A stretch of 64,000 nt of DNA from an uncultured Prevotella sp. (GCA_934272845.1 CAKQSF010000007.1:16486-80485); one strand, 5' to 3'; shown: positions 36,548 through 45,051, counted from the stretch's first letter. Program-made: numbers and translations. The notes: generated by a model not told the origin, from the sequence alone.

Positions 36548-38800
36548 ATGAAGAAAATTTTTACACTTGCGGCAGCAGCGTGCTTTGCAGGTCTTAGCGC
36601 AAGCGCACAGACGTCTTACACGCTCCGCACACTGACATTTGAAGACAAGGACTATGCTTCAGATTCAGCAAACTACCTTGGTAAAAACAACTGGTCTTCA
36701 CTTATCGACAGTCCACAGTACGGTGGAGAACTGCTCTACGGTGAGAACCATGGTAACACCTCTAAGGAGTCAACCGATGTAAACTACAAGTGGTATGACA
36801 AGGGCAACACCTATCTTTACTCAGAGATACCGGAGAACTGGGGCACAAAGATGTATTGGGGCGGCGGCCACGCTATCTCTAACTATTGGGACGGCAACCT
36901 GAACAACGGTGACTACACCCACCAGTTAGCAGTTTACACAAAGGATAACACTGCCAACGGTCAAGGCGGACACGGTCACAATGGTTCCAATAACTTCGCT
37001 GTTCACTATGGTTATCGTGACGATTCGGGGTATTCTGCTAGCAATTTGCCTGCGTGGAAGTTTGGTGATGGTGTGGCAAGAACCATCGACCACATGTACG
37101 TAAACATCAATACCTACCTTGCTAACGCCATACTTAACGGCAATGGTCTTACATCAAAACTCGGACCGGATGACTACATTGACATTGAGGCTACAGGTTA
37201 TCATGAGGATGGAAGTAAGAAGACAATAGCGTTCAATTTGGCAAATGGCGAAACTGTTGTCAATGATTGGACGAAGTGGAATATGGAAGGTCTCGGTAAA
37301 GTAAAAAGGGTAGAGTTCAATGTGGTTGGCAGCAATGACAATGGCTATGGATTCTCTCAACCTGCGTACTTCTGCTATGATGACGTTGCAGTTAGATTCT
37401 CTAATGCAGATGTTACGAGTTCTAATGCTCGTGGTAATAACATTATTGCTTCACAGAGTGATAATGAATCTGTAAGCAAATCTATGAAAGTGACTACGGA
37501 CTCATGGTTCACCCAGTTGGAGGGTGATGTCCCTGAAGGGATAGAATATACAACGGTAGGTCAGAAAAGCGAATATAGTGAAAAAGATGTTATCGCATTT
37601 ACTGATGAGGGTAAATATAGCGAGATAACTTTCACAAACCTTCCTGTCGGTTTCTCTTTGCAGAATCTAAGTTTCTTAACTGGTCCTGGTAATCAGAGAA
37701 CTGGTAAACTTCAAATTACGGCTTTTAATGGGGGTACACAAATTGGTGAACTAAAAGTCGGGGGGTTAAGAACTGATTATGAGAATAAACTCACTTTCGG
37801 AAACCAATATGGTGAGTTCGGCATGGCGTTGAATGAGGGGCAGTTAGATAATATGACATCGCTCAGAATACGTATTGATGCCTTGTCGTCAGATGCTGCT
37901 CTGGAGAATTTCACTATCACTTACACAATCAACGATGACCACACCGACGCAACAGTAGCAACGTTTGATGACCTTACCCTTGAACCAGAATCTTCTTGGT
38001 ATGGACCTGCTGATAATGCAGTGGAAGGCACCGATGACTATGGCGCTACAGTATGGAACGGTACATTCAAGAGCGGTGCTTACGAGTTCGTTAACTCTAT
38101 TAACCCAACATATGGATCATGGACAGGCTGCTCTTATAGCAACATGACCGCTACCACCTACAGCGACTACTCTACAGACCAGTGGAACTCATGCGCTGGT
38201 CATGGAGCAACAGGCTCTGCTAACTATGGCGTAATCTACTGCGGTATGCCTGCTGGCATGCCAATGGAAGTAATAAAAGTGCTTGACGCTCCAGAGGGAA
38301 GAGTCATCAACGGACTCAACCTTACCAACTCCGCTTGGGTAGTAGAGTGCGTTAAGAACGGCAATGGCGTGGCAAAGAAGTTTGAACAAGGCTCATGGTT
38401 CAAGGTAACCTTCACTGGTACTAAGGCAGACAACACCACGGCTTCCGTTGACTACTATCTCGCTGACTATCGTTCTGAGAACGAGGCTGACTGGACATGC
38501 CTCACCGACTGGGATTGGCTCGACCTCTCTTCTCTCGGCAAGGTAGTATCATTAAGCATCTCTTTTGATGGTTCTGACAAGTCGTATGGCTACATGAACA
38601 CATCTACTTACGTATGCATCGACAACGTTGGCTGCACAAAGAACACTTCTACAGCCATCGCTACCGCTAAGCCTAACTACGTAGAACTGCACGAGGTGGC
38701 ACGCTACACCCTTGACGGTAAGCGTATCTATGCACCACAGAAGGGCATCAACATCATCCGTATGAGCGACGGCTCTACACGTAAGGTGGTGATAGAATAA
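36548..38800 (+). CDS. Secreted protein with two DUF4465-like domains
   Basis: A 750-residue exported protein (signal KKIFTLAAAACFAGLSASAQ). Residues about 25-260 (LTFEDKDY...NNWSSLIDSPQYGGELLYG, NFAVHYGYRDDSGYS) and about 475-715 (ATFDDLTLEPESSWYGP, GTFKSGAYEFVNS, CVECVKNGNG-like WVVECVKNGNGVAKKFEQGS, FDGSDKSYGYMNTSTYVCID) look like two DUF4465 domains. A dissimilar segment (about 270-470) separates them. The tail YTLDGKRIYAPQKGINIIRM ends in KVVIE. It follows the B12 genes on the same strand, and surface binding of cobalamin or a conjugate is an inference. Bases 37010-37900 use more A/T-ending codons than the rest. Confidence 0.72.
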   Translation: MKKIFTLAAAACFAGLSASAQTSYTLRTLTFEDKDYASDSANYLGKNNWSSLIDSPQYGGELLYGENHGNTSKESTDVNYKWYDKGNTYLYSEIPENWGTKMYWGGGHAISNYWDGNLNNGDYTHQLAVYTKDNTANGQGGHGHNGSNNFAVHYGYRDDSGYSASNLPAWKFGDGVARTIDHMYVNINTYLANAILNGNGLTSKLGPDDYIDIEATGYHEDGSKKTIAFNLANGETVVNDWTKWNMEGLGKVKRVEFNVVGSNDNGYGFSQPAYFCYDDVAVRFSNADVTSSNARGNNIIASQSDNESVSKSMKVTTDSWFTQLEGDVPEGIEYTTVGQKSEYSEKDVIAFTDEGKYSEITFTNLPVGFSLQNLSFLTGPGNQRTGKLQITAFNGGTQIGELKVGGLRTDYENKLTFGNQYGEFGMALNEGQLDNMTSLRIRIDALSSDAALENFTITYTINDDHTDATVATFDDLTLEPESSWYGPADNAVEGTDDYGATVWNGTFKSGAYEFVNSINPTYGSWTGCSYSNMTATTYSDYSTDQWNSCAGHGATGSANYGVIYCGMPAGMPMEVIKVLDAPEGRVINGLNLTNSAWVVECVKNGNGVAKKFEQGSWFKVTFTGTKADNTTASVDYYLADYRSENEADWTCLTDWDWLDLSSLGKVVSLSISFDGSDKSYGYMNTSTYVCIDNVGCTKNTSTAIATAKPNYVELHEVARYTLDGKRIYAPQKGINIIRMSDGSTRKVVIE

Positions 38801-38840
38801 TCTCCCCTGCACACTAATTCGTAATATACTAATAATATAT

Positions 38841-38878
38841 GGGGCATACCGAACAATTGTCGGTATGCCCCGTTTTTT
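38841..38878. terminator. Terminator between the B12 locus and the efflux operon
   Basis: GGGGCATACCGA and TCGGTATGCCCC pair perfectly over 12 bases around a 7-nt loop, followed by GTTTTTTATTT. It separates convergent transcription units; the T-run serves the plus strand. Confidence 0.85.
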
Positions 38879-40439
38879 ATTTAGTTATGTTGTATTTCTT
38901 CTTCATCATCCTTCCTACGAAATTCCAGGCTGGCATCTTCTTCAAGGTGCTGCGCACTGGCTGAATGTCCCATAGCAGGAAGATAAGAAGTACAGCGATG
39001 CCGATAATGCAGGTTACACCATAGAGTTGACGTATGCTAATCATCAGCAGATTGCTTGCATCGTAAGGTAAGCCGCGAGACATATTGTCTGCCATCTGAT
39101 AGCGAAGCCCAAAACTGTATAAGCCTGAACACATGGTGGAGATAGGACCATTACGAATAAGCCCCACCACGGTGAACCCCATGAAGAAATGTTCAAATGG
39201 CATCAGTTCTTCCAGATATACCGTCAGCATACAGAAAAAGATGGCATTGCCGAAGGAACGTAGGAAAGTGGGCAGGTAGAGTGCATCTAATGGTAAACCT
39301 GGGGTTATGAGGTAATACATCATCACTGGGTAGGCTACCATTGTTGCTACACCTATAGTCAACAAACGAGTGTATTTCTGACAAAGCACCTTACACCAAA
39401 ACAGACAGAACAAACATCCTAAGATAGCACCTATCCACTCCACGAAGTTGAGCACATTGGTAGTGAAACCGCTGAAGTGAAGTATGCCTCCAGTGAATGC
39501 TGTTTGCAACACTTTAGGTGTACTGCCCATGAACTCCACGAAGGCGAAGAGAATCATGAGGGGGATTAGGCGTTTATACTTCCATGCCGCTGGAGCAATG
39601 TAGGGGTGACGGATGTGGCGCATACGCTGTAAGCAGAAGTAGAGCGTTACGATGAAGAGCAGTAGGTCCGCCTGAATTATCGGACTGTCAAGCCAGTTGT
39701 AATGTTCTCCGTAATTGAAGAAGAATATGAATTCAAGCGATACTGCCGACCACAGTATGCAACCGAGGTAGTCTACGCTGATGAAAGGTAGGGGCTTCAT
39801 GAAGCGGAAGTCGTGGGTGGTTACATATATTATTAGTGCCACTACGAGCAATGCACCTGTCTCTAACCAGTTAATGATACGCCAATCTTGATAGATGTAG
39901 ATAAGATGTTCTGTTACCCAAGGTGAGAGGAACATATTTCCTAGTACCATGCAATAAAGTAATGGAAAGAAAATGGTAAAGTCTCTCTTGGGGGTCATCC
40001 ATAACTGTATCGTACTCATACACTCAAAGCAACCGCATAGTTTAAAGAACCCTGCGACATAGGCGAGTACGCACATAATGGGCACGCTATCGGTCCACAT
40101 AATGAGGAAGTTACATGTGGCAACGACAATGGCGGCATTGAGCAGCAATTGGCGGTTGGTGAAGTGGAACTTCATCTTGAAAAGGAATGGGAATGGCATT
40201 GCCACACCAACAACGTTGAACATGATAATCATGAGCACATCTTCTCTTATCAGGCTGTATTCGCCCATCACCTGACTCATCGCACCACCATAGATGCCGC
40301 TTGACATAAGGAAGGTGAAGGCAAAGAGAAGATAAAGCCATGGTTGCAGACGCCGCGGCACGTAACTATTGAATGAAGGGACACGGAAAGGTCCCTGTAA
40401 CATTGGAGGTCCTGGCATATTATCTAAATTAATATACAA
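38877..40439 (-). CDS. MFS efflux transporter, EmrB/DHA2 type
   Basis: A 520-residue membrane protein with about 14 hydrophobic segments. It is encoded together with an EmrA-like fusion protein and a TolC-like channel, and its layout fits the 14-helix DHA2 drug:proton antiporters. Readable parts include YVPRRLQPWLYLLFAFTFLM and PFLFKMKFHFTNRQLLLNAA. The usual DHA2 motif C is not obvious, so it is a distant member. It would pump amphipathic compounds out of the cytoplasm. It is the last gene of the minus-strand operon. Confidence 0.8.
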   Translation of the reverse strand: MYINLDNMPGPPMLQGPFRVPSFNSYVPRRLQPWLYLLFAFTFLMSSGIYGGAMSQVMGEYSLIREDVLMIIMFNVVGVAMPFPFLFKMKFHFTNRQLLLNAAIVVATCNFLIMWTDSVPIMCVLAYVAGFFKLCGCFECMSTIQLWMTPKRDFTIFFPLLYCMVLGNMFLSPWVTEHLIYIYQDWRIINWLETGALLVVALIIYVTTHDFRFMKPLPFISVDYLGCILWSAVSLEFIFFFNYGEHYNWLDSPIIQADLLLFIVTLYFCLQRMRHIRHPYIAPAAWKYKRLIPLMILFAFVEFMGSTPKVLQTAFTGGILHFSGFTTNVLNFVEWIGAILGCLFCLFWCKVLCQKYTRLLTIGVATMVAYPVMMYYLITPGLPLDALYLPTFLRSFGNAIFFCMLTVYLEELMPFEHFFMGFTVVGLIRNGPISTMCSGLYSFGLRYQMADNMSRGLPYDASNLLMISIRQLYGVTCIIGIAVLLIFLLWDIQPVRSTLKKMPAWNFVGRMMKKKYNITK

Positions 40440-40474
40440 TACATAGTTTTAATTGGATAAGTAGACATTCAAAT

Positions 40475-41512
40475 TTATTTGATATGTACTTTTGTCTCCA
40501 CATTCAAACCTGCTCTTAGAAGTGCAACCTGTTTCGGGTCATTGTCATCGCTAATGGCTATGCGTACAGGCACACGTTGCTCCACCTTCACGAAGTTTCC
40601 TGTAGCGTTGTCTACTGGAATCATAGAGTAAGCATTGCCTGCAGCGGCTGATATTGCCTCAACCTTACCGTGGAACACCACATTAGGAATAGCGTCTGCG
40701 GTAAAATCAACGGTTTTGCCTACGGTTATTCCGTCCATCTGTGTCTCACGATAGTTTGCCATTACCCATATATCATTGTCGTCAACGATACGTGCTACCA
40801 TCTGTCCAGGCTGCACAAGTTGTCCTACGTGTATGTCTTTCTTACCCATTACGCCATCACACGTTGCTACGATGACTGTGTAGGAGAGGTTAAGGCGTGC
40901 CAAATTTAGTTGCGCCTCTGCCACACTCTCGCCTGCACGTGAGCCACCCAACTGTTGCGTTTGTACATTCTTTACTGATGCAGCGCTTTGTTTCTGACTC
41001 GTGGCTTGCTCATATCGAGCCTTCGCACCGAGGTAGCGAGCGTAAGCATTGTCATACTGTTGGCGCGTAACTGCGTCCTTTTTCATCAATGCCGCAAAGC
41101 GATCAAAGTCTTGTTTGGCGTTAATCATGTTGACACGTGCTTCCTCTATGCCTGCCGCTGCTGTCTGCACATTACTGTCAGTGGTGCCCATGCTTGCTGA
41201 AACAACAGAGGAACTAGACTTAGAGCCACGCAAACCGGCTTCTGCCTGTGCCAAGTGTAGGCGGAATTCTGAGTCTTCTATAATAACAAGTGTATCTCCC
41301 TTCTTCACATGTTGGAAATCATTGAAGCGTATTTCCTTAATAAATCCCTGCACCCGGGTATTGATAGGAGTAATATGCCGACACACTTGTGCATCATCGG
41401 TATATTCCACTCCCGCACCATGGAAGAAATGACTGAAGCACCAACCGATGGCTACTACCAAAAACAGTATTACTATTACGTTATATATTCTTTTAATAAT
41501 CTTCTTGTTCAT
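40475..41512 (-). CDS. Membrane fusion protein, EmrA/HlyD type
   Basis: A 345-residue periplasmic adaptor. One N-terminal membrane helix (VIVILFLVVAIGWCFSHFF), a biotinyl-lipoyl half (TPINTRVQGFIKEIRFNDFQ and KKGDTLVIIED), a long alpha-helical hairpin (about 85-200), the second lipoyl half (YTVIVATCDGVMGKKDIHVG, QPGQMVARIVDDNDIWVMAN) and a beta-barrel end. It links the inner-membrane transporter to the TolC-like channel. It lies 35 bp before the transporter gene. Confidence 0.88.
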   Translation of the reverse strand: MNKKIIKRIYNVIVILFLVVAIGWCFSHFFHGAGVEYTDDAQVCRHITPINTRVQGFIKEIRFNDFQHVKKGDTLVIIEDSEFRLHLAQAEAGLRGSKSSSSVVSASMGTTDSNVQTAAAGIEEARVNMINAKQDFDRFAALMKKDAVTRQQYDNAYARYLGAKARYEQATSQKQSAASVKNVQTQQLGGSRAGESVAEAQLNLARLNLSYTVIVATCDGVMGKKDIHVGQLVQPGQMVARIVDDNDIWVMANYRETQMDGITVGKTVDFTADAIPNVVFHGKVEAISAAAGNAYSMIPVDNATGNFVKVEQRVPVRIAISDDNDPKQVALLRAGLNVETKVHIK

Positions 41513-41541
41513 CTTTTTATTGTTTGTATATTAATAATAAC

Positions 41542-42840
41542 TTAAATTTCTCCTGTTATGTATTTCAGTCGATAATATGCGTATACGATATTTATACGTG
41601 CGTCTACCTCACTCAATTCTGCGTTGAGTTTCAGGTTTGAAGCATCTACCATGTCTGTCACCAGGGCGAGTTGACTGAGATAACGTGCGTTCATAACATC
41701 ATAATTCTGCTGCGCCAGTTCTACGCTCTTACGTTGTGTTTCCAGTTCTACGTATGTTTGCTGATACTGTATGTACGCTGCCTGGACGTTGTTATTAAGT
41801 TGTTCCGCCTGTACGTTGTGTGACTCTTTTGCTTGCCTTGTCTCTACAGCCGCCTGCTTAACGCGTTTGTTGCTTTTGAAAAGAGAACTAATATTGTATT
41901 TTACTCCTACGCCAACATACCATACGTTAAGATTCTTGTCAACAGGAGGTAGTTCAAAGGTTATCGGGCCATCGAAGTTATCTGCAGCGACAAACGCCAC
42001 TTTTGGCAACATATCGCTCTTCGCTATCTTCTCTTTCTGTTCGGCTATGTGTACGTTCAGCGCACTTTGTTCCAACAGAGGAGAATTCATTACGCTCTGA
42101 CTTTGCCAATGGGCCTCGCCATTTTGGGCGTATGTATTTTCGGCTACAGTTGCTTCTGGAACAATTTGTGTATCTACACTCACTCCTAAGGTATTGCACA
42201 GTTGATGGTTAAGAATGCTGCGACTGTTGCGAAGAGCGGTAAGTCCAAGTTTCAGGCTTTCCATCTGCAGTTCATAACGCGTAATATCGTTCTTCAAAGC
42301 CATGCCCTGTTCTTGCTTCTCCTTTATGTCTGATATAAGTTGTCGCGTAAGTTCAATGTTCTTTTCATACACCTTTATGCGATTGTCTATCTTGTATAAG
42401 TCAAGATACTGCCCTAAAGCCATGAAGCGAACCTGCTGTCGGGTGAGCCTTACTCCAGCCTCTGCCTGTTGTTTCCCTAACTCGGCAAGTTTGATACCTG
42501 CATCGATTGCGCCACCAGCATATACCACTTGTTGCGCTTGAAAGGTAAAAGTGTTACCATAGTGTGGGGAACTTTCGCCTCTAACATTGCTAAAGTCACG
42601 ATCCGTAAGCAACACGTTGCCTATGTAACTGAAAGAAAGTGAAGCATCAAGGTCTGGTAATTTCTTGCTCTTGGCAGCCTCAACACCGATATTGGCGGCT
42701 TCTACCCCCGACTTAGACGTTAGAAGCATCTTGCTGTTTTCCTCAACCTTCTGAAACAGTTGGTCAATAGTCATGGACTGTTGTGCCCATACAGAGCCTC
42801 CTGAGAACAGGAGACACGCTAATAAAAAGTTCTTTATCAT
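41542..42840 (-). CDS. TolC-like outer-membrane efflux protein
   Basis: A 432-residue outer-membrane factor. Signal peptide IKNFLLACLLFSGGSVWAQQ, then two repeats of long helices typical of TolC (VEENSKMLLTSKSGVEAANI; QKSVELAQQNYDVMNARYLS, about 360-380) and NLKLNAELSEVDARINIVYA near the end. It is the first gene of the efflux operon, with adaptor and transporter following at 30-35 bp spacing. Confidence 0.88.
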   Translation of the reverse strand: MIKNFLLACLLFSGGSVWAQQSMTIDQLFQKVEENSKMLLTSKSGVEAANIGVEAAKSKKLPDLDASLSFSYIGNVLLTDRDFSNVRGESSPHYGNTFTFQAQQVVYAGGAIDAGIKLAELGKQQAEAGVRLTRQQVRFMALGQYLDLYKIDNRIKVYEKNIELTRQLISDIKEKQEQGMALKNDITRYELQMESLKLGLTALRNSRSILNHQLCNTLGVSVDTQIVPEATVAENTYAQNGEAHWQSQSVMNSPLLEQSALNVHIAEQKEKIAKSDMLPKVAFVAADNFDGPITFELPPVDKNLNVWYVGVGVKYNISSLFKSNKRVKQAAVETRQAKESHNVQAEQLNNNVQAAYIQYQQTYVELETQRKSVELAQQNYDVMNARYLSQLALVTDMVDASNLKLNAELSEVDARINIVYAYYRLKYITGEI

Positions 42841-42846
42841 CTAATT

Positions 42847-42877
42847 CTTTGCATTTTGAATTTCGAATGCAAAGGTA
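42847..42877 (-). promoter_or_regulatory. Efflux operon -7 box with overlapping inverted repeat (candidate operator)
   Basis: Minus-strand TACCTTTG lies at 42870-42877. CTTTGCATT (42847-42855) and AATGCAAAG (42866-42874) form a perfect 9-bp inverted repeat with a 10-bp spacer that overlaps the -7 box and the start of transcription. It is a candidate site for the divergent AraC regulator. Confidence 0.5.
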
Positions 42878-42965
42878 CTGTGATTTTGTCAATCCACCGT
42901 TTTAATTTTTTCGCTATGCATGGACTATTTAGGAACAAAAGTTCTTTTATATCACATTTATTATA

Positions 42966-42973
42966 TAATTTTG
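42966..42973 (+). promoter_or_regulatory. -7 box (TAATTTTG) of the AraC regulator gene
   Basis: TAATTTTG lies 43 bp before the start codon. The -33 region is weak (GTTCTTTTA), suggesting the promoter may need activation. Confidence 0.5.
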
Positions 42974-43016
42974 CACACAAAAAGAGAATTTTCATCATAA
43001 AAGGATTGTTATATAA

Positions 43017-43853
43017 ATGAACGAATTGTCTGAACTGAGCAGTTATCAAGAGGCAAGTCTTTCCATGTCGTGTCTTGACGAATGGAAAGAAGGACCGCAA
43101 GTTATCACTTATGGAGCGATAATAATTTGTCGTAAAGGAAGGGCTGTACTTAATATAAACTATAAAGAATGGAAGATGTATGAGGGAGCGGTGATAACTG
43201 TTTTTCCTAACGACGTGGTGATAGTGGTTAATTCCACTAACTTCCAGGTTGAGATGCTGGTATATAACCCCTCTCTCCTGCGAGAGGCAAGTTTACAATT
43301 GGAACAAACTGTCTATTCTTCTCTGCGCGAAGACCGATGCCGTCAGGACACGCCTGTTGTCACAAGAATAATTAACAATATGTTTGCGTTGCTGAAAATC
43401 TACTTCAGTCAGGCTAACTGCACCTGCATAAGCCAGTTAGTATTGTTACAGTTGAAAGCGTTTTTCATAGGTTTTCATGATTATCTACAGCGTAATCCCG
43501 AGTATCGTTCTGACGAAATTAAGTCACATAGAGTGCGTGAACTGTTCAACCACTTCATGATGCTGATGGAACGAGACTACAAACTATCGCGTGACGTAAA
43601 CTATTATGCAGGTTTGATGAACATCACCTCGAAGTATCTAAACAACGTTGTACGACAGGTTACGGGTCACACTCCCAAGACTATTATCGACCAGTATGTC
43701 ATCCTTCAACTAAAGATGCAACTAAAGCGCAGTACTAAGAGCATAAAAGAAATAGCCTGGGAATATCATTTTACTGATATAAGTTTCTTTTGCAGATATT
43801 TCAAGAAGCATACAAACCTAACTCCACAACAGGTTAGAGGCTTTCGTAAATGA
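43017..43853 (+). CDS. AraC family regulator of the efflux operon
   Basis: A 278-residue regulator. The N-terminal part (about 15-150) looks like a cupin ligand-binding domain (GAIIICRKGRAVLNINYKEW). The C-terminal 100 residues carry two helix-turn-helix units (YYAGLMNITSKYLNNVVRQV; SIKEIAWEYHFTDISFFCRY) and the family end FKKHTNLTPQQVRGFRK. It is divergent from the tolC-emrA-emrB-like operon with a 176-bp gap, the usual layout for a local regulator. Confidence 0.85.
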   Translation: MNELSELSSYQEASLSMSCLDEWKEGPQVITYGAIIICRKGRAVLNINYKEWKMYEGAVITVFPNDVVIVVNSTNFQVEMLVYNPSLLREASLQLEQTVYSSLREDRCRQDTPVVTRIINNMFALLKIYFSQANCTCISQLVLLQLKAFFIGFHDYLQRNPEYRSDEIKSHRVRELFNHFMMLMERDYKLSRDVNYYAGLMNITSKYLNNVVRQVTGHTPKTIIDQYVILQLKMQLKRSTKSIKEIAWEYHFTDISFFCRYFKKHTNLTPQQVRGFRK

Positions 43854-43952
43854 CGAAAACAGGAGTTTATTACGGGTTCAGCGTGTTTCCTCTACCATCA
43901 GTGAGTGACTATAGCCAACTTTCTGTTACTGATGGTGCGACCATTAAAAAAC

Positions 43953-43987
43953 AAAAAGACTTCACAAGCGAACTTGCGAAGTCTTTT
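43953..43987 (-). terminator. Terminator after tRNA-Phe-like unit 1
   Basis: AGACTTCGCAAGTTCGCTTG and TGAAGTCT on the minus strand fold and are followed by T-run. The same hairpin follows units 2 to 4 (44105-44139, 44259-44294, 44411-44446), and a variant follows unit 5 (44541-44578). Confidence 0.65.
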
Positions 43988-43990
43988 GTG

Positions 43991-44076
43991 TGGTGCCACC
44001 AGGAATCGAACCGGGGACACAAGGCCATTTAATAGACTCGCCCAGTCCTTTGCTCTACTAACTGTGCTATGGCAAA
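43991..44076 (-). pseudogene. Interrupted tRNA-Phe-like copy 1
   Basis: D-arm, T-arm and 3' acceptor strand match the intact tRNA-Phe genes at 44450 and 44582. The anticodon loop/3' stem AAAATCC is replaced by GGCGAGTCTATTAAATGGCC, a net gain of 13 nt, and the first acceptor bases (GGT) are TTT, breaking pairing. It cannot be a normal tRNA. Confidence 0.75.
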
Positions 44077-44144
44077 GAAATAATATTTGTTATGCTGTAT
44101 AAAAACAAAAAGACTTCACAAGCGAACTTGCGAAGTCTTCTGTG

Positions 44145-44229
44145 TGGTGCCACCAGGAATCGAACCAGGACACAAGGCCATTTAATAGACTCGCCCAGTC
44201 CTTTGCTCTACCAACTGTGCTATGGCAAA
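44145..44229 (-). pseudogene. Interrupted tRNA-Phe-like copy 2
   Basis: It has the same 13-nt net insertion and acceptor change as copy 1, plus one lost base in the T-arm region (ACCAGGACAC against ACCGGGGACAC in the intact gene). Confidence 0.75.
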
Positions 44230-44297
44230 GCAATAATATTTGTTCTGCTGTATAAAAACAAAAAGACTTCACAAGCGAACTTGTGAAGTCTTTTGTG

Positions 44298-44382
44298 TGG
44301 TGCCACCAGGAATCGAACCGGGACACAAGGCCATTTAATAGACTCGCCCAGTCCTTTGCTCTACCAACTGTGCTGTGACAAA
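44298..44382 (-). pseudogene. Interrupted tRNA-Phe-like copy 3
   Basis: It has the same insertion as copies 1 and 2 and a further change in the D/acceptor junction (GTGACAAAG for ATGGCAAAG on the plus strand). Confidence 0.75.
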
Positions 44383-44449
44383 GCAATAATATTTGTTCTG
44401 CTGTATAAAACAAAAAGACTTCACAAGCGAACTTGCGAAGTCTTCTGTG

Positions 44450-44522
44450 TGGTGCCACCAGGAATCGAACCGGGGACACAAGGATTTTCAGTCCTTTGCT
44501 CTACCAACTGAGCTATGGCACC
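44450..44522 (-). tRNA. tRNA-Phe (GAA), copy 4 of the array
   Basis: A 73-nt cloverleaf: acceptor GGTGCCA/TGGCACC, D-arm GCTCAGTTGGTAGAGC, anticodon arm AAGGACTGAAAATCCTT with anticodon GAA, T-loop TTCGATT. The T-stem has a central C-U mismatch. CCA is not encoded. Confidence 0.93.
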
Positions 44523-44581
44523 GCTAGGATGTTGTTATTTCAAAAAAAATCTTCACAAGTTTGCTTGTGAAGCATTTTGTG

Positions 44582-44654
44582 TGGTGCCACCAGGAATCGA
44601 ACCGGGGACACAAGGATTTTCAGTCCTTTGCTCTACCAACTGAGCTATGGCACC
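44582..44654 (-). tRNA. tRNA-Phe (GAA), copy 5 of the array
   Basis: Identical to the copy at 44450-44522, and the nearest to the promoter at 44725. A variant hairpin (CTTCACAAGTTTGCTTGTGA plus strand, 44551-44570) follows it. Confidence 0.93.
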
Positions 44655-44724
44655 ATTTGCAATTCAAGTTCCGTACACTGCCCTTTAACACCCCTATGTT
44701 AGTGCACTTCTCTTGATTGCGGTG

Positions 44725-44732
44725 CAAAGGTA
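44725..44732 (-). promoter_or_regulatory. -7 box of the tRNA-Phe array
   Basis: Minus-strand TACCTTTG, about 70 bp upstream of the first intact tRNA-Phe. No good -33 is visible. Confidence 0.5.
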
Positions 44733-44857
44733 CTGCTTTTTTTTGAATTAACAAAATGTTTTCGTAAAATTTTCCAACAAATGTGTTTTTTTTATTGATT
44801 TTCGTCCACCAGTATTAAATTTTGACCTTAATTTTTCCCACTTTAGGAAAAAATTAG

Positions 44858-44865
44858 TACCTTTG
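44858..44865 (+). promoter_or_regulatory. -7 box of the tRNA-Pro transcript
   Basis: TACCTTTG places the transcription start near 44872, that is, at the first truncated tRNA-Pro copy. Confidence 0.55.
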
Positions 44866-44870
44866 CGTCT

Positions 44871-44958
44871 ACAATCGGGGTGTAGCGCATTAATAAATGA
44901 TACGCTCCCTCATTACAATCGGGGTGTAGCGCATTAATAAATGATACGCTCCCTCATT
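44871..44958 (+). repeat. Two 44-bp tandem copies carrying the tRNA-Pro 5' end
   Basis: Each unit reads ACAATCGGGGTGTAGCGCAT then TAATAAATGATACGCTCCCT CATT. The first 19 bases are identical to the start of the intact tRNA-Pro with its flank (ACAATCGGGGTGTAGCGCA); the rest is unrelated. The units are perfect direct repeats. Confidence 0.85.
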
Positions 44959-44963
44959 ACAAT

Positions 44964-45036
44964 CGGGGTGTAGCGCAGTTGGTAGCGCACTACGTTCGGG
45001 ACGTAGGGGTCGCCAGTTCGAGTCCGGTCACCCCGA
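44964..45036 (+). tRNA. tRNA-Pro (CGG)
   Basis: A 73-nt cloverleaf: acceptor CGGGGTG/CACCCCG (C1-G72 as usual for proline), D-arm GCGCAGTTGGTAGCGC, anticodon arm CTACGTTCGGGACGTAG with anticodon CGG, T-loop TTCGAGT. The T-stem has an A-C mismatch. CCA is not encoded. Confidence 0.92.
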
Positions 45037-45051
45037 CACAGGAAAGCGAAA

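Noticed and set aside
37010-37900. Whole DUF4465 gene acquired recently by transfer
   Set aside because: Only the middle looks different in codon use; both ends match the neighbouring genes, so local exchange fits better than transfer of the complete gene.
43894-43936. ACCATCAGT ... ACTGATGGT as terminator of the AraC gene
   Set aside because: The stem is only 9 bp with a 25-nt loop and no T-run; not listed as a feature.
44090-44511. Open frames of 129 and 72 residues with internal protein repeats on both strands
   Set aside because: They translate the tRNA-Phe array and its terminators; the 'protein repeat' is the DNA repeat. No coding signal remains once tRNA matches are removed.
44871-44958. 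Possible CRISPR array (identical 44-bp direct repeats)
   Set aside because: The copies are head to tail without spacers, and the repeated part is the tRNA-Pro 5' end. No cas genes are in the window.
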